This document shows positions 44,212 to 56,426 of a stretch of DNA of 64,000 nucleotides, in pieces; within the stretch, counting starts at the first letter, position 1; the number at the start of each line of letters is the position of its first letter. The notes beneath the pieces are model-generated. The model did no database searches. It saw only the letters and a program-made list of their open reading frames with translations, and had not been told where the DNA came from. Source of the stretch: Pseudeuparius sepicola (taxonomy: Eukaryota > Arthropoda > Insecta > Coleoptera > Anthribidae). The stretch lies in contig OY987301.1 in the NCBI GenBank assembly GCA_963920635.1, positions 47,653,820-47,717,819 on the forward strand, in the 5' to 3' direction. The translations under genes and the position numbers were made by a program.

Positions 44212-47200
44212 CCCAGAAAAGGACGAATCAGAAGTGGCACTTGGCTAATTTAAGAGGGCAGAGGGGTATTTTTATGAGGTGGTGGGGACGGAGAGTATTG
44301 CTAGGCCGCCAGATCCTTAGAAAGGTTAAAACATGGCAACATATTTTTCACTATCATTTATTCATTTTGGGTAGGTATACCAATAAAATTAATATGAAAG
44401 CAATTAATATTATCTAATGTGTGCCGGTAGTAAAATTATAATGTTTTACGAACCATTTATTCTATTTATCTGAGCCCAGAAAACCCACAACCTGACCCCT
44501 GTTTTCTGGGACTTGATTATGAAAGCGGAATGCTTGACAACAGCGCGGCGCGGCGCCACAGATTCCGTTCTTGCGGTACTGCCAGATCGTCCAGTCGGGA
44601 GCCGGTAACCAAGGCAACCCACAAAAATATAATGCAAATTAATTTAGTATAAAATGAAATCGATGATAATTTACTTATAAAAATGTTAGTCCTTGATAGT
44701 ATTTGGGTTGATATTAAATTGAAGGCGATAAAAATAGCTAAATGAATTTAAGGAAATTGTCAGGCATAAAAGCTGACGAAGTCCGGCAACGTCGTTCGTG
44801 GCCTACGACTGACGCGCCACCTAACGCCAGACGCCAGACAGCGTCAGTATGTTCAATTGAGGTTAAACTCCTTATAAAACGTAAACAATAAAACGAAAAA
44901 CGATTACCAATTTCTAAGTAAAAAAGCCCAGTATTATTATCATGACTGTGATAAAAGTATCCAAAACAGGGACCAGATAAGGTGTACAATATGTATTCAG
45001 CTCAACTTGACTGCTTGTGTTGTTACTTCGAATACTTCGTTGCTGTATTTACACTAGTGCATTGTGCCCCAGAAAACCCACTTTGTGCTTAGGTTTTGTG
45101 ACGAAATGGCCCAGCAATTATTGCTGTGTTCGTGGATGTTCTAACAACACGAGGAATGTTGGGATAAGTTTTTTCAAAATACCTGCTGATGAAAACAGGT
45201 AGGTACCTATGTGTCGTTTGTCCCTACCTTGTTACCACATTATTATATCCTTAGGTATTATAAATTTTATGTCCTACGTAGGTACTACCCCTTTTACTGG
45301 AGTATTACCTACCCCAGAAAACCCACAAATGGTTTCCTACTGATAATACCTACCTAACTATGGTTTTTAATTTTTTTTTTCAAGGTGTTATGCATGGACG
45401 AGAAAGTGTGGAAGGCAGGATTTGTTAGAAAAAACACCCACACAGCTTTTTATTAATTATAAAGTTTGTTCAATGCACTTTGAAAATAGTATGTTTGCAA
45501 ACCAGTCGAAGTCTGGGCTAAAGAAAACAGCAATACCAACTGTGTTCTCATCATGTAAGTACCTTCATTGGTAATTATGGAAATTAGTGTATGCACCGCC
45601 CGATTTTCTTGACATTTTGACCCCATAATTACCCCTTCATTATTAGATAATAATATGTATTTTTTGCTGATACTTGTAATTTTGCTGCATTTAATTTTTT
45701 TTACTAGGTTATATCGATGAGGCTTCTTCACAGAGTCCTTCTGTGTCTGTATGCAGCAATTTGACTTTGTTAGAACCTCAACGAGAACTTGATCAACCAG
45801 TCTCGATCGCTCAACCTTTGGATCAACCAAGTACACCCCATCTGTCACAGTCACCTATAGGCGATCTCCACAGCATTACCGAATTTTCAGTTGCATCAAA
45901 AGGTAATGATATATATTCACAAATTGTTATTATAGTATACACACCCAAACTTATATGACATCACGCATTATTTGCGATAATTTTTTTTGTCAAAAAAAAT
46001 ATATGTCATGGAAAGTCAAAAGTGTTTACTAACAAAAACAGTTAAATGTGAAAAACCCGACAATATAAATATATAATGAAAATATTAAGTGATTCCATAT
46101 TATAAGTTTGGGTGTGTGTACATATATTGTAATTTTTTGTATTACTTATTTTGTTATTGAATAATTCTATTTTTAGATGCTAGTCAACAAACTTCTCTTA
46201 GTTTGAGTGCACATAGTCCGAGAAAGCATTCATTAAAGTTACAAATAAAAAAACTCCAAAGAAAGTTGCATCCGAAGTTGGAGCAAGCTGTCGACAGTGC
46301 CGACACTGAAATAAATGACGAACAATTTCTTGCCATTTGTGAGAAAAAAACTGTCTGCTTCAATGCTACTATTTGTAAGGCATTATTTAGAAAATCCCAA
46401 AAAAGATCCACAGGGATATCGTTACTCTTCAGATATGAAACAATTTTCCTTAACAATTTATTTTCTAAGCCCAAATGCTTATAGATTTTTAATGAAACCA
46501 CTTTATTTGCCATCTAAAAGCACTCTTCAAAGAATAACTAGCAAATGGCATATAACTGCAGGTCTTAACAGTTTCATTTTTGAGGTTATTAAATCAAAAG
46601 CTACAAATTTAGAGGGTTCTTCAAAACAGTGCATTCTTTGTATTGACGAAATGTCATTAAAAATGTTTTTATTTTACAATAGATCTTCCGATACCATTGT
46701 TGGCTTTCATAATACATTGAAGGAAAAAAGATATGCTCCTGCTAAATATGTTTTAGCTATTATGGCTAGAGCAATATTTGCTAAGTGGAAGCAACCAGTT
46801 GCTTATTTCTTTATTGATACTTGTTCAGGGGAGGAATTAAAATTTATTATTTTTGAAGCAATAAGGAAACTTAAATCTGTAGGATTACTAGTAAGTGCGT
46901 TAGTGTCTGATCAAGGATCAAATTTTGTACAATTTTCAAAATCAGTTGGTATCTCTCCAAACTCTTCACATTTTTATGTCGATAGCGAAAAAATATTTTA
47001 TATTTTTGATGTGCCGCATCTCTTAAAATCAACACGAAATAATTTTTTCAATTATACATTCGAAACCTCTGAAGGATGTACAAATAAAACGTATAGGTAT
47101 TGACCAAATTTATAATAAACAAAAACATAAGCCTTTGGCTCTTCGGCTGTGTCCAAAATTTACAGATGAACACATTAATTCGAATCCTTTTAAAAAACTG

Positions 47201-49095
47201 AAGGTTAGTTTAGCCGTCCAAGTTTTCAGCGCAATGGTAGCTGCGGCACTTAATTCCTTTATTGAATTCGGACAATTCCCCCCTTCGGCAAACGCTACAG
47301 TGTCATTTTTAGAAAAAATTGATAAGTTATTTGATATCTTAAATTCCTCAAAAATATCAGGCAGTAATACAAGTACAATAGACCTTTCAAAGGAGCAGAT
47401 TACCAAGTCGATTTTTTAAAGGAAATGTTTACATATTTTGAGAATATTAAAATTTTAAAACAAAATATAGAGGTTACCAATAAAGTTAAATTTTTGAAAG
47501 GGTGGCAAATCACAATAAATTCATTTTTAGGTCTTTGGGAAAAATTTCATTGTTTAGAGTTTAGTTCCTTATACACTCGACTCTTAAATCAAGATTGTCT
47601 CGAAAATTTTTTCGGCACTATTAGGCAGCAAGGGGGAAATTGCTTGAATCCAACCCCCATCCAATTCGAAAGGGCTTTCAAAAAATCATTTTGTTTAAAT
47701 TATTTCCAACACGCGGATGGGGCTAATTGTATTGAGGATTTTGATTCATTATTGTCATACGTAACCACCGAACATACACAAATTTACAACAAAGTTGTTG
47801 TGGGAAATGCAAGATCTATTTTTTCTGATTTAAGTTCGGTGGCACCAGATTATATTGATTTCGAACTACATGAATCAAATAGTATATCATATGTTTGTGG
47901 ATATTTATTAAGAAAGTGCTTGGAACAACATTCATGTGAAGTTTGTATTAAATATTGTAAACGTCATACATTAGGGGATACTGATTTGTTTACTTATTTT
48001 AAAGCATACAAATCAAGTGGTAACGAAACCTTTGGACATTTATTTTCACCTCCTGATAATTTCCTAAATTATATTAAAACTCTCGAAGTTAATTTTTGTA
48101 CCCTCTTTCCAAAGTTTGCTTTAGAAGAAAATGTTGGTGTGAAATTAAAAAATAAGCTGCAAAACATTTCATATCAACATCCATGCCCTAGTTTTAATCA
48201 TGCCTATTTATTATCCCTTTATGTAAGATTTAGAATCTATTCTTTAAAATTTTTAAATCGTGATATTGTTTCTAATAAAACTAATAAAAATTATAAACTT
48301 CGAAATTTACATTTATAAGTGCTGCCAGGGGTCATTATTTTTAAAAATTAGGCTAAGTTGATAATGTATAGTGTGCATGTGCATAATATGTACGTAAGTA
48401 GTTTATAATATCTTTTGTATTTATAGGTATTATATTTTATATGTGCTATTATTTTGAATTTTTTTTTATAGATTTTAGTAATAAACATTTTTGATAAATA
48501 ACCTTTTTTTACTACCAGTGATACGAAGGTCAACCAATTTTGCAAATAATAATTGTTATGGATCTATATAAAAAAACAAATTAATTGCCAAGCTATGAGT
48601 TTGGACGCAAGTCGATTGAAATATTGTAATATTTCAACCACCCAAGTAGAATAGTTCACTTGAACCTAAATCATAGTTGTTTCTAATTAATATAGGTAAG
48701 TATAAAATAATAAAGAGGAAATATTTTGAAATTTCCATGTACAATAAAAAAATGTATTTTTCTCTTTAGTAAAATATTAATATTTATATTTTTTTCGTCA
48801 GTAAAATACCTACTTAAAAATCACTTCTGGAGATTCAAATTTAACTAGATCTAATCCCAGAAAAAAACTTTACTATTCTAAAAATTAATTTTGCTATATA
48901 AAACACAAAATTTTCTATAGCCCGGACCTGGCCGTGCAATGGGCAAGTTCTACTCTGTCCAAACTACGGTGGGCGTGGCCAATGCGCAGATGTCAACGGC
49001 GGAGAGTTCATTTCCTATGCGCGAGAGGGGAAATTGGAACCGCGACATCAAAGGCGCCGAAAGCAAGTGCCACTTCTGATTCGTCCTTTTCTGGG
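44212..49095 (+). mobile_element. P-type transposon, copy 2 (4884 bp)
   Basis: The terminal repeats of about 31 bases (CCCAGAAAAGGAC...GTCCTTTTCTGGG) are perfect inverted copies here. A 7-bp duplication ACAATAG flanks it (44205-44211, 49096-49102). It is collinear with copy 1 and very similar, but lacks the two insertions of copy 1 and has its own extra A near 46344-46350. Confidence 0.9.
45107..48318 (+). pseudogene. P-type (THAP9-like) transposase gene, copy 2
   Basis: Exon pattern as in copy 1: exon 1 ends at 45198, exon 2 is 45385-45554, exon 3 45708-45902 and exon 4 46177-48318, all with GT/AG borders. It encodes the same THAP finger and catalytic landmarks (CIDEMSLK, VSDQGSNF, LNQDCLENFFGTIRQQGGN). 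It shares the three lesions of copy 1: start codon out of frame, +1 shift near 47090, -1 shift in the T run near 47413. It adds a private +1 in an A run near 46344-46350 that breaks exon 4 early. Substitutions relative to copy 1 are few. Confidence 0.85.
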
Positions 49096-49102
49096 ACAAT
49101 AG

Positions 49103-49865
49103 TGAGTAAAAGCATAGTCGAACCAGTTTGGTTTGACTGCTAAACTCGACTCGTACTGAAAGCCCCGTCTACTTAGTAGTCGTTGTTTTTCAGCAGTTAT
49201 TATTTTCTGTGTTTTAATGTGTTTGTCATTGTTTAACTCCAGTAGTAGTTTTCTGTTTGATTTAAAGATATAGGTGGCACCGATAGTAAAAAAATAACAC
49301 CTTTTTATTATTTTAGATACAATGGAAACTGTTGAAACGGAGAATGGAGGCAACTTAATTTGAGAATAGAAGACACAGCAGGTGGCGGCGTATCACCGAA
49401 GAATCTCAAACATGGCTAGAGTTACTTCAGCATCATCTACAATAGGTCAAATTGATTCATTAATAAATAATATGTGAGATTAACTAAGTATATCAGGGAG
49501 AAAAAGGGTACGAAGCGAATTAGTGAGGGTCGTACTAAAAAACTCAAGAAGTTTAAAAATTCCTAACTGTTTTCATTATTTCCTATCTAACATATTTGCT
49601 TCCCTTACTTGTAGCTATTGCGATCTGCTGATAAGGAACTTACTAATTGATTTTATCTTTATTACATGTTTCCGGATTGCCGAACCAAGTTCGGTAGACT
49701 GGGAATATTAACAATGACCAAGACTGTTCATCTGTGATTTATCCGGACTGAAAGAGGACCAAGGACCTGTGATATTTATTTTCTAAATAGGAGTTAATTT
49801 TTATTTTGTTTCTGCTAATTAAGTTTTTGTATATTGTTTTATTGGTGGTGGTGACAACAATAATT
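49103..49865. other. Spacer, possible exon-like traces
   Basis: A TTTTATTATTTTAG acceptor-like site (about 49304-49317) is followed by ATGGAAACTGTTGAAACG and a short frame that stops after 13 codons. I do not consider it a supported gene. Confidence 0.35.
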
Positions 49866-49945
49866 CTAAATAATAGTAATTGCCACCCCTCCCCCCACAA
49901 TACTCCTAGATTGGAGTATTGTGAGGGTGAGAATTATTATTATTC
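49866..49945 (+). repeat. Dispersed (ATT)n-tailed repeat, copy B (empty tail)
   Basis: TAATAGTAATTGCC, a C tract, GTGAGGGTGAGA and ATTATTATTATT match copy A at 1842-1942, with an internal deletion. The microsatellite is uninterrupted. Confidence 0.7.
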
Positions 49946-50352
49946 TACCTGCCTGATATGTTTCTTTGGTTTTCGTTTTATATTTAAAATGGTTTTTGTT
50001 ATAAATATATATAAAAAAAACGAAAATGCTTTGATATGTCCCTATAATCCTTTTAATTGTTTTATTTCTGAAAAGTAATACATAATGCTGAATACATCAT
50101 ATTATGCGCTCTTTTTTGAAATAAAGCAATAATTAAAAGTAATTTAATATTCCAGTGGGAGATTCCAGTTCAAATTTCCCGCTTCTCGCCCTTTGCCCCT
50201 CCCCCCCCCGCAGAATTCCTTACAGAAATTCCAACCAAGGTTCATCCAACCCGGTAAGGTGGCGCTGACCGTTCTGCCTCCTGTCAGCGGTGTTGCCAGG
50301 CAAAAGCATTGGCGCCGCATTTCTTAACCTATATATTTTGTGATATACACCA
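49946..50352. other. Spacer
   Basis: No recognised gene. A C-run lies near 50198-50210. Confidence 0.4.
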
Positions 50353-51242
50353 CCAGGGTTGGGAATGTAGCGAAAATTTTATATTAATTAACTACATTAA
50401 CTAGGTAGTTAATTCAAAATGTAGTTAAACTCTGTGTAGTTAATGTAGTAAATAATCTGATTGGTCGATTGAAGGTCATTCCTGTCGATAGTAAACGTCA
50501 CATTAACACGCGCTCTCTAACCTCAATCTGAACATATACATTTTACAAAATATAATAATTATGGCTGATGGCTGGTCGAAATAAATACCATAACCGCATT
50601 ACGAAGAATTGAAATTTCTAAGCACAAAATTAGACAACGGACGATCTGCAGCAATCAAATACAAATGTGTTAATTTTTTATTATTCTTTATTGACAAATG
50701 TGTCCAAGACTGAATTTAAGTTGACAAATTTTTATTTTCATTTTATATTTTATAAATAAAAAGTAATCCTTCACCGTGTAAAAATTTAATATGCAATATG
50801 CTGTCATTATTGCTGTCTGTTTAGGACTAGATATAATAATAATTTAATAATACCTGGTACCTACCTGTATACCTACCCTTCCTACCTTCCTACCTTGCCT
50901 ACCTACCTATTTACCAAACATTTTGAGTGAGAATAAAACAAATTATTGACCAATTTTATTTAGTCAAATAGGGCATTTTAAATGTTTAACTTTTGCGTAG
51001 TTAACGTAGGGATTTGCCAGAATGAGCTGACGGGAGGCTGTTCCCTAAGAAAGCCGAAACTTTCAAAAGAAACGAGGGACGAGGGATTCTAGGTAGGTGG
51101 GTGTTTGATTTGAAAAAAGTGGCGGGCTGAGGATAGGTACGAAAGGAGAAAGGGTATCTGGATATCAAGTATCCAACAGTGACTTGATGGCGTTGGAATA
51201 ACTGGGTACAAGTACCCAACAGTAACAGTGTCTTCAACCCTG
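50353..51242. mobile_element. Possible hAT-type remnant
   Basis: It begins CAGGGTTGGGAATGTAG and ends TCTTCAACCCTG, end sequences common among hAT elements, but the flanks show no matching 8-bp duplication. Inside are several TTAACTAC/GTAGTTAA repeats and a (CCTA)-rich tract at 50856-50915. Non-coding. Confidence 0.4.
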
Positions 51243-51288
51243 CAAGAGAAAATTACGGTCACTTACGTGTCCACTTTGGCGGTCTGCT

Positions 51289-51957
51289 AGCTATGGCTAA
51301 TTTTCTGTTTTTTTTTTTAATTTTCACATAGTCAGCCATATAATATATTCATAATTACGTTCTATTTTATAATAAGAAATACTTCAAACTTTCTAATATT
51401 TTTGTTTTTAGCTGGTACCAAAATGTAACAAAATAAAACAAAAATTAAAAAACTCAAATTCAAATTATTATTATTTTAGAAGGTCGCCTTTTAAAATAAA
51501 AAAGGTGTTCAAACAATCCACCATTATTATTTACGCAAATATTGCACCTTTTTAAAATTGAATTTGTCGCGAATACTGGCAATTGCTTCTAAAACAGCTG
51601 CTCTTAATTCAACAATTGTCTCATACTTTATTTTGTACTGTTCCCCACAAAAAGAAATCCAAAACAGACAAATCGGGGGATCGGGGCTGCCAGGAAATAG
51701 GTCTAATTATATTTCTCCCTATCCAACTGTTTGGATAGAGCTGATCTATATAGGTAATTTCTTACGGGCAAATAATTATGTTGTGGAGCTCCATCATTAT
51801 AATTTTTGTTTTATTTTGTTACATTTTGTTACCAGCTAAAAATAAAATATTTGAAAGTTTGAAGTATGTCTTATTATAAAGTAGAACGTAATTATGAAAA
51901 TATTCCATCGCTGACTATGTGAAAATTAAAAAAAAAATCGGAAAAATAGCCATAGCT
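51289..51957 (-). mobile_element. Mariner-type remnant with ~150-bp inverted repeats
   Basis: The arms begin AGCTATGGCTA and match in inverted sense across TTTCACATAGTCAGC-type text and TTACATTTTGTTACCAGC. The centre retains the 3' end of a transposase on the minus strand. Confidence 0.75.
51527..51700 (-). pseudogene. Mariner-type transposase, C-terminal tail
   Basis: On the minus strand: PRSPDLSVLDFFLWGTVQNK then, after a one-base shift, YETIVELRAAVLEAIASI, ending VQYLRK and a stop. SPDL-x-x-LDFFLWG is the third catalytic motif of DD34-type mariner transposases. Everything upstream is lost. Confidence 0.75.
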
Positions 51958-52400
51958 ATTTTATTTTTTATAATAACTATGCCGAGTATTATATTTTTTT
52001 AAAGCTCAAAAAATGGCCGATTCGATGAGGCCACAGCCAACTATGATTTACATTTTAAAAAACACAAGTTTATATCATATCTCAAAAATCACAAACAACA
52101 TAAAAAAATTGGATCAGATTATCTTATTAAGCCCAAAATTATTTACAATTTTTGTCTCTACAGTTTTTCTGTATAATCATAAATAACGGAGCTACAGAGA
52201 TCTGATGAAATAGCAAAAAATCACTCTTTTCAAAATATCTAGTGAGCCATGAACTTTTTTAAAAATCCAAAAGGGTCATTAGATTGAGCATTCAAAACTG
52301 CAATTCTTTCCCCTTTTAACCTTTGTTCTAGCTCTGCTGGTTTCCGAGATCCCCATAGAGGGCATCGAAAAAAACTCACACTGTATACCTACCTAGGAAC
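51958..52400. repeat. Right half of the palindromic element related to 838-1795
   Basis: AAAATATCTAGTGAGCCATG, ACTGCAATTCTTTCC and a TTTCCGAGATCC-ACTCACACTGTA end match, in inverted sense, the left end at 838-960 and the right arm at 1660-1700. The opposite terminus is missing. Confidence 0.6.
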
Positions 52401-52540
52401 TATCAGTTCAAATAATATCAACTGATTAGGTATCCTTTACCTGCACAAACATTTCTTTTGATTTTTATTTTCAGGTACAAAAATCCATCATTATAGCACA
52501 TATTGTATGTAGGCAACTGGCCTGCTGGCAGGAGCAGGAA

Positions 52541-52625
52541 AACATATATGCGACAGAATTCGCGTGGTTACCATGGTAACCATCGCATAGGGGCGCATCA
52601 AAATGGCGTCTAGATGAGTTTGGAA
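52541..52625. repeat. Dispersed repeat with X-box palindrome, copy 2 (inverted)
   Basis: GAATTCGCGTGGTTACCATG and GCGCATCAAAATGGCG are the inverted counterpart of 42467-42545. The 14-base palindrome GTTACCATGGTAAC lies at 52567-52580. Confidence 0.5.
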
Positions 52626-52677
52626 AAGTCCGCAGGTCGGACCTCTCTATTCAGCACTCAGTAGTATGCAGTATATA

Positions 52678-53054
52678 GTAGGCGCACTGAGAGATTGCGT
52701 CCGCGGGGAAGCGAGGAGCGCGGAGAACGATTTGTCGCTATTGGCCGACTGCAACAGAGCAAAAAATGACAGCGCTTTCGTATTCGCAATTAAAAATAGA
52801 ACCAAGGCGAGGTTCATAGGACTGATTATCCCTAGGCGTGCGCGTCGAAATTTATAGTTTTGAAAACTTAGTATTACTAATTTCGACGCGCACGCCTAGG
52901 GATAATTAGTCCTCTGAACCTCGCCTTGGTTCTATTTTTAATTGCGAATACGAAAGCTCGGTGCATTTTTTGCACTGTTGCAGTCGGCCAATAGCGACAA
53001 ATCGTTCTCCGCGCTCCCCGCTTCCCCGCGGACGCAATCTCTCAGTGCGCCTAC
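52678..53054. repeat. 377-bp near-perfect foldback
   Basis: It begins GTAGGCGCACTGAGAGATTG and ends with the exact complement. Arms of about 175 bases (including ATTTCGACGCGCACGCCTAG and its complement) leave a loop of only about 25 bases. GC-richer than its surroundings. The transcript would be a long hairpin. Confidence 0.88.
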
Positions 53055-54033
53055 AATATGTATCTTTATGTACCTATATGGACAAGACCTTACTTCCTAT
53101 AAACTAACCTTGGATTTATTGGATTTTTGGTCAGAAAAATAAATTTCTGAGGATTTTGGCAAACGACAAAACGTTAAAAGTTAGGTGATAAGTTGATTCT
53201 GGTGCCAAGGTTGCTGGTGCTAATTCACAATTGAACTTTTTTTACGTTTTGTGTACACCGTTGCCAGACGCATACTTCACAAGAAAAATCTCAGACAAAT
53301 AATAAACATCCTTGTTCTCTAACCAAAAATTAAAGGCTCAAAAGAAAAACAAAAAAAATGACATTTGACAAAGCCTACATCATAATAATATGATAACCAG
53401 AGGTTACGTATCCTATGCTACCAATCCAACACTCTTCCCATCGTTCTTACAACTACGCTAATTCCACTAATTACCACGATACACATATATAACAGTATGC
53501 CAGCTAGGAGAGTGAAAATTAAACTCTTCTGCGCATCTACGTCACTTCGACAATAGCGCGGCCAACTTATAAAAAATAGTCCTGAAATTAGTCTCGCTGA
53601 CATACGTCAAGTATCAATTTCGCGTAAAGTTAAATCCAAAAATAGAATGTAGGCACCTTGAGACCAAGGTTAGTACTAACCTTGCCTTGAGACACCTTGG
53701 TGTAAATATGGTTGCCTAGCTCACTATAAAAAAAATAAAAGTTAGCCATGATTTTGCCGAATAAGCGTCACCGTTGACATCACAGAACCTGCGCACGGAC
53801 ATTCCGTTTTCTGTGGTGCTAATTATATACTAAGTAACTTAGCTATATATGAGAGGCGCTTTCGGGTATGATGTGTCAAGCTCTGTGTGTTGGAGACTCC
53901 GTTTTGCATGTGTGCCTTTCATTTTCATACCCGAACGCTATATAGGATCCAGTTATTATTTTTGTTTTATGTCTATGAACTAACCTTAAATTTACGATGC
54001 AAATGCTATAATTTGCAAATAGAAATGAAAAAA
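53055..54033. other. Spacer with a short palindromic segment
   Basis: Around 53848-53946 the text GCTATATATGAGAGGCGCTTTCGGGTATG faces CATACCCGAACGCTATATA, a small inverted pair sharing the TTCGGGTAT motif of the arms at 54425 and 57452. No gene recognised. Confidence 0.4.
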
Positions 54034-54092
54034 ATGGTTGATAGTGAAGTTAAGGTAAGTTATATTTTTCGTTAATTAGCAATGACTCCGCA

Positions 54093-54424
54093 AAATAATA
54101 ATAATAATAATTCTCACCCTCTCAATACTCCAAACTAGGAGTACCCCAGAAGCAACCACATGCTTGTGCGGGGGAGGGGGGCAATTACTATTATTTTGTC
54201 TTCGTTGCTATTTGCGGCTAGGGCCGACTTTTTTCCCGATAGAACTAGGATAGCATTGGCTCAAGTACTACGGAAAACCCTAGAAAACCGTAGTAATCCC
54301 AGCGAGTGTAGGACAATTAGTAAATCACACGGATAAAGCCTATTTAGGAGCAATACCGTGAACCCACATTTGCCCAGCGCTCTTGGCCATAGCGGTGTTT
54401 TTCTTTAAAGACATATTAAAATAA
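54093..54424 (-). repeat. Dispersed (ATT)n-tailed repeat, copy C (inverted, longest)
   Basis: The first 150 bases are the inverted match of 1796-1942, with an uninterrupted (AAT)n. A further about 180 bases (54243-54424) probably belong to the same unit, since the arm it interrupts resumes at 54425. It has no coding sequence and could be a SINE or truncated LINE. Confidence 0.6.
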
Positions 54425-54895
54425 TCAAACGAAGGTCCATAAAACATCAAACTGACAGTCAATGATTCTACTAACTCGGAGCGTCACGTGCCTAATAAAC
54501 GGCTGGTGCTCGAGGGGGCAGGGGGGAGGAAAAAAGAGCAACTCTGGAGCACCAAGCTCAAACATACCCGAAAGAATGAAATGGAAGTGGAGTACTCCTG
54601 AGTAGCTCTGGAGTGCTCTAAGTGTAATACCCGAAAGCGACTTATGTCTTTTGTTAAAAAATCCCAAAATATCCCGAAAAAAAAACAGAAATAACGCAAA
54701 GTAAACATTCGAAAAAACACATCAACACAAACCGGCGAAATCTGAACGAAGTCTGGATTGCCTGGATTAGGGTTTCTAGGAACCCTAGTCTGGATTAGGT
54801 TTCCTAATAAAGGAACCCTAGTAGGAACCCTAGTCTGGATCACCTGTCGAGATGAATTTATTGTAGCTCAAACTGATCACCACCACCACACTATT

Positions 54896-55190
54896 TTGCA
54901 CATCAAAACTTCGCGAAAACCCGCGGAAAAACCGAAATGTTGAGAGATTTATGCCGTGTTTACGTCCGGCCCGGCCGCTGTTTTTGCCCGACATTCGCGC
55001 AATTATAACCACAAATATCGCCGTAAAAAATGAGGTGTCAAAGGAAATTTGAAAATTCATTTTATCGGAAACTACGCCCGATCACCAAAACTAAGGCCAG
55101 ATTCGTGTTCCAGGCACCCCGAAAATAGGGGAGTAGCCAAAATTTCAAAAAAATCGTCGCAGAAGGCAATGTTTGGTAGCCGGAGTTTTT
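54896..55190. repeat. Partial copy of the GGTAATTATGG palindrome family
   Basis: AACTTCGCGAAAACCCGCG, GTCCGGCCCGGCCGCTG, TTTGAAAATTCATTTTATC and GTAGCCAAAATTTCA recur in the copy at 42871-43200 and the one at 59094-59556. Termini are absent. Confidence 0.6.
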
Positions 55191-56426
55191 TTTTGGGAAG
55201 GGAAGTCATAATTTGGTATTATTTTTGGTGCAATCCGTAGAGGGCTATACGCTCGGCTATACGCTATCATTATTTAATTTAATTTGCCCTTTTTTGACAG
55301 TAAACTTTTACTACCATTTTGTGGATGTATCCTCTTCCCAAACGTTTTCTAAGCAAAAAAAGGTATACTTGGTGAATAACGCCAAAGGTGACTGTTTTCG
55401 AGAAATTTAAAAATAAAATTTAAATAAACAAGCACACTTATTTTTTGACAGTTTACTTAATTAACTTGTTTTTTTTCAAGAAAATTTTGTCGTCTCAAAA
55501 AGTTACTTAAAAAAATCGAAAATAAAATTTAAATTTCAACACCCTACATCTCGAAAACCAAACATCTGCGGACCTATTCATATGAACTTTTCGTCATATT
55601 TTCCATTTTTTTAAAATTTTTTAAGTTATTACCGGACACCCTGTATAACATAAAAATAATTTTTCTTCAAACCAGTAAAATCTATATCACAAAATCAAGT
55701 ATTCTTTTTTTTGGTCTTGAGCTCGTCAAATATCTCCTCTGGAGATATGGGTATTTCAGGGTACACATAAAGGAATGTTAACCCATTCAGTGGGTTTTCG
55801 CTAATATTGTCTAATATAAATTTTTAAAATTTTCAGTTTTGAAAATGTTCTTTCTGGCGTGGCGGTGCACACTGTAATTGTGCAAAATATGTTTAGTAGG
55901 TTTTGCCTAATTTACGGTTACCTATACATGCTGCACAGAATATCTAGCTACGCTATACGGCGCGGCGGCGCGTTCTCAAATCTACTGCACAGGTTTTAAT
56001 TTCGAGAAGACAAGATGAAACAAATAACAAATTGTAGATGTTTGATGTTCACTGCATTTTCAGATTAGGCCAGGAGTATATAATTTTTGGTATTATTAAT
56101 TTTGATATTATCTATCTCGTTTATCTCGACAGGTCTGGGGGGGGGGGGCAATTGCCCCCTTTGCCCCCCCCTGAATACGCCACTGCTGCATACGTTACAA
56201 AATACTCTTCCAAAATGTAATATCCAGAATTCTAGCTTCTTCAACTGGTTGAACAGATCATCCCTTAATTCCAAAATAGTGATTATTCTTCTGCAATTCA
56301 CATATAGGTATAGTCTGCGCATACGATTTTCTTCATGAACATGGAAATTTCATGTTATCACAAACAAATCTACCTATAAAAGTTCTATAATAATAGATCT
56401 TCTTTGGTAAAGGCTGTAGGTATTTA

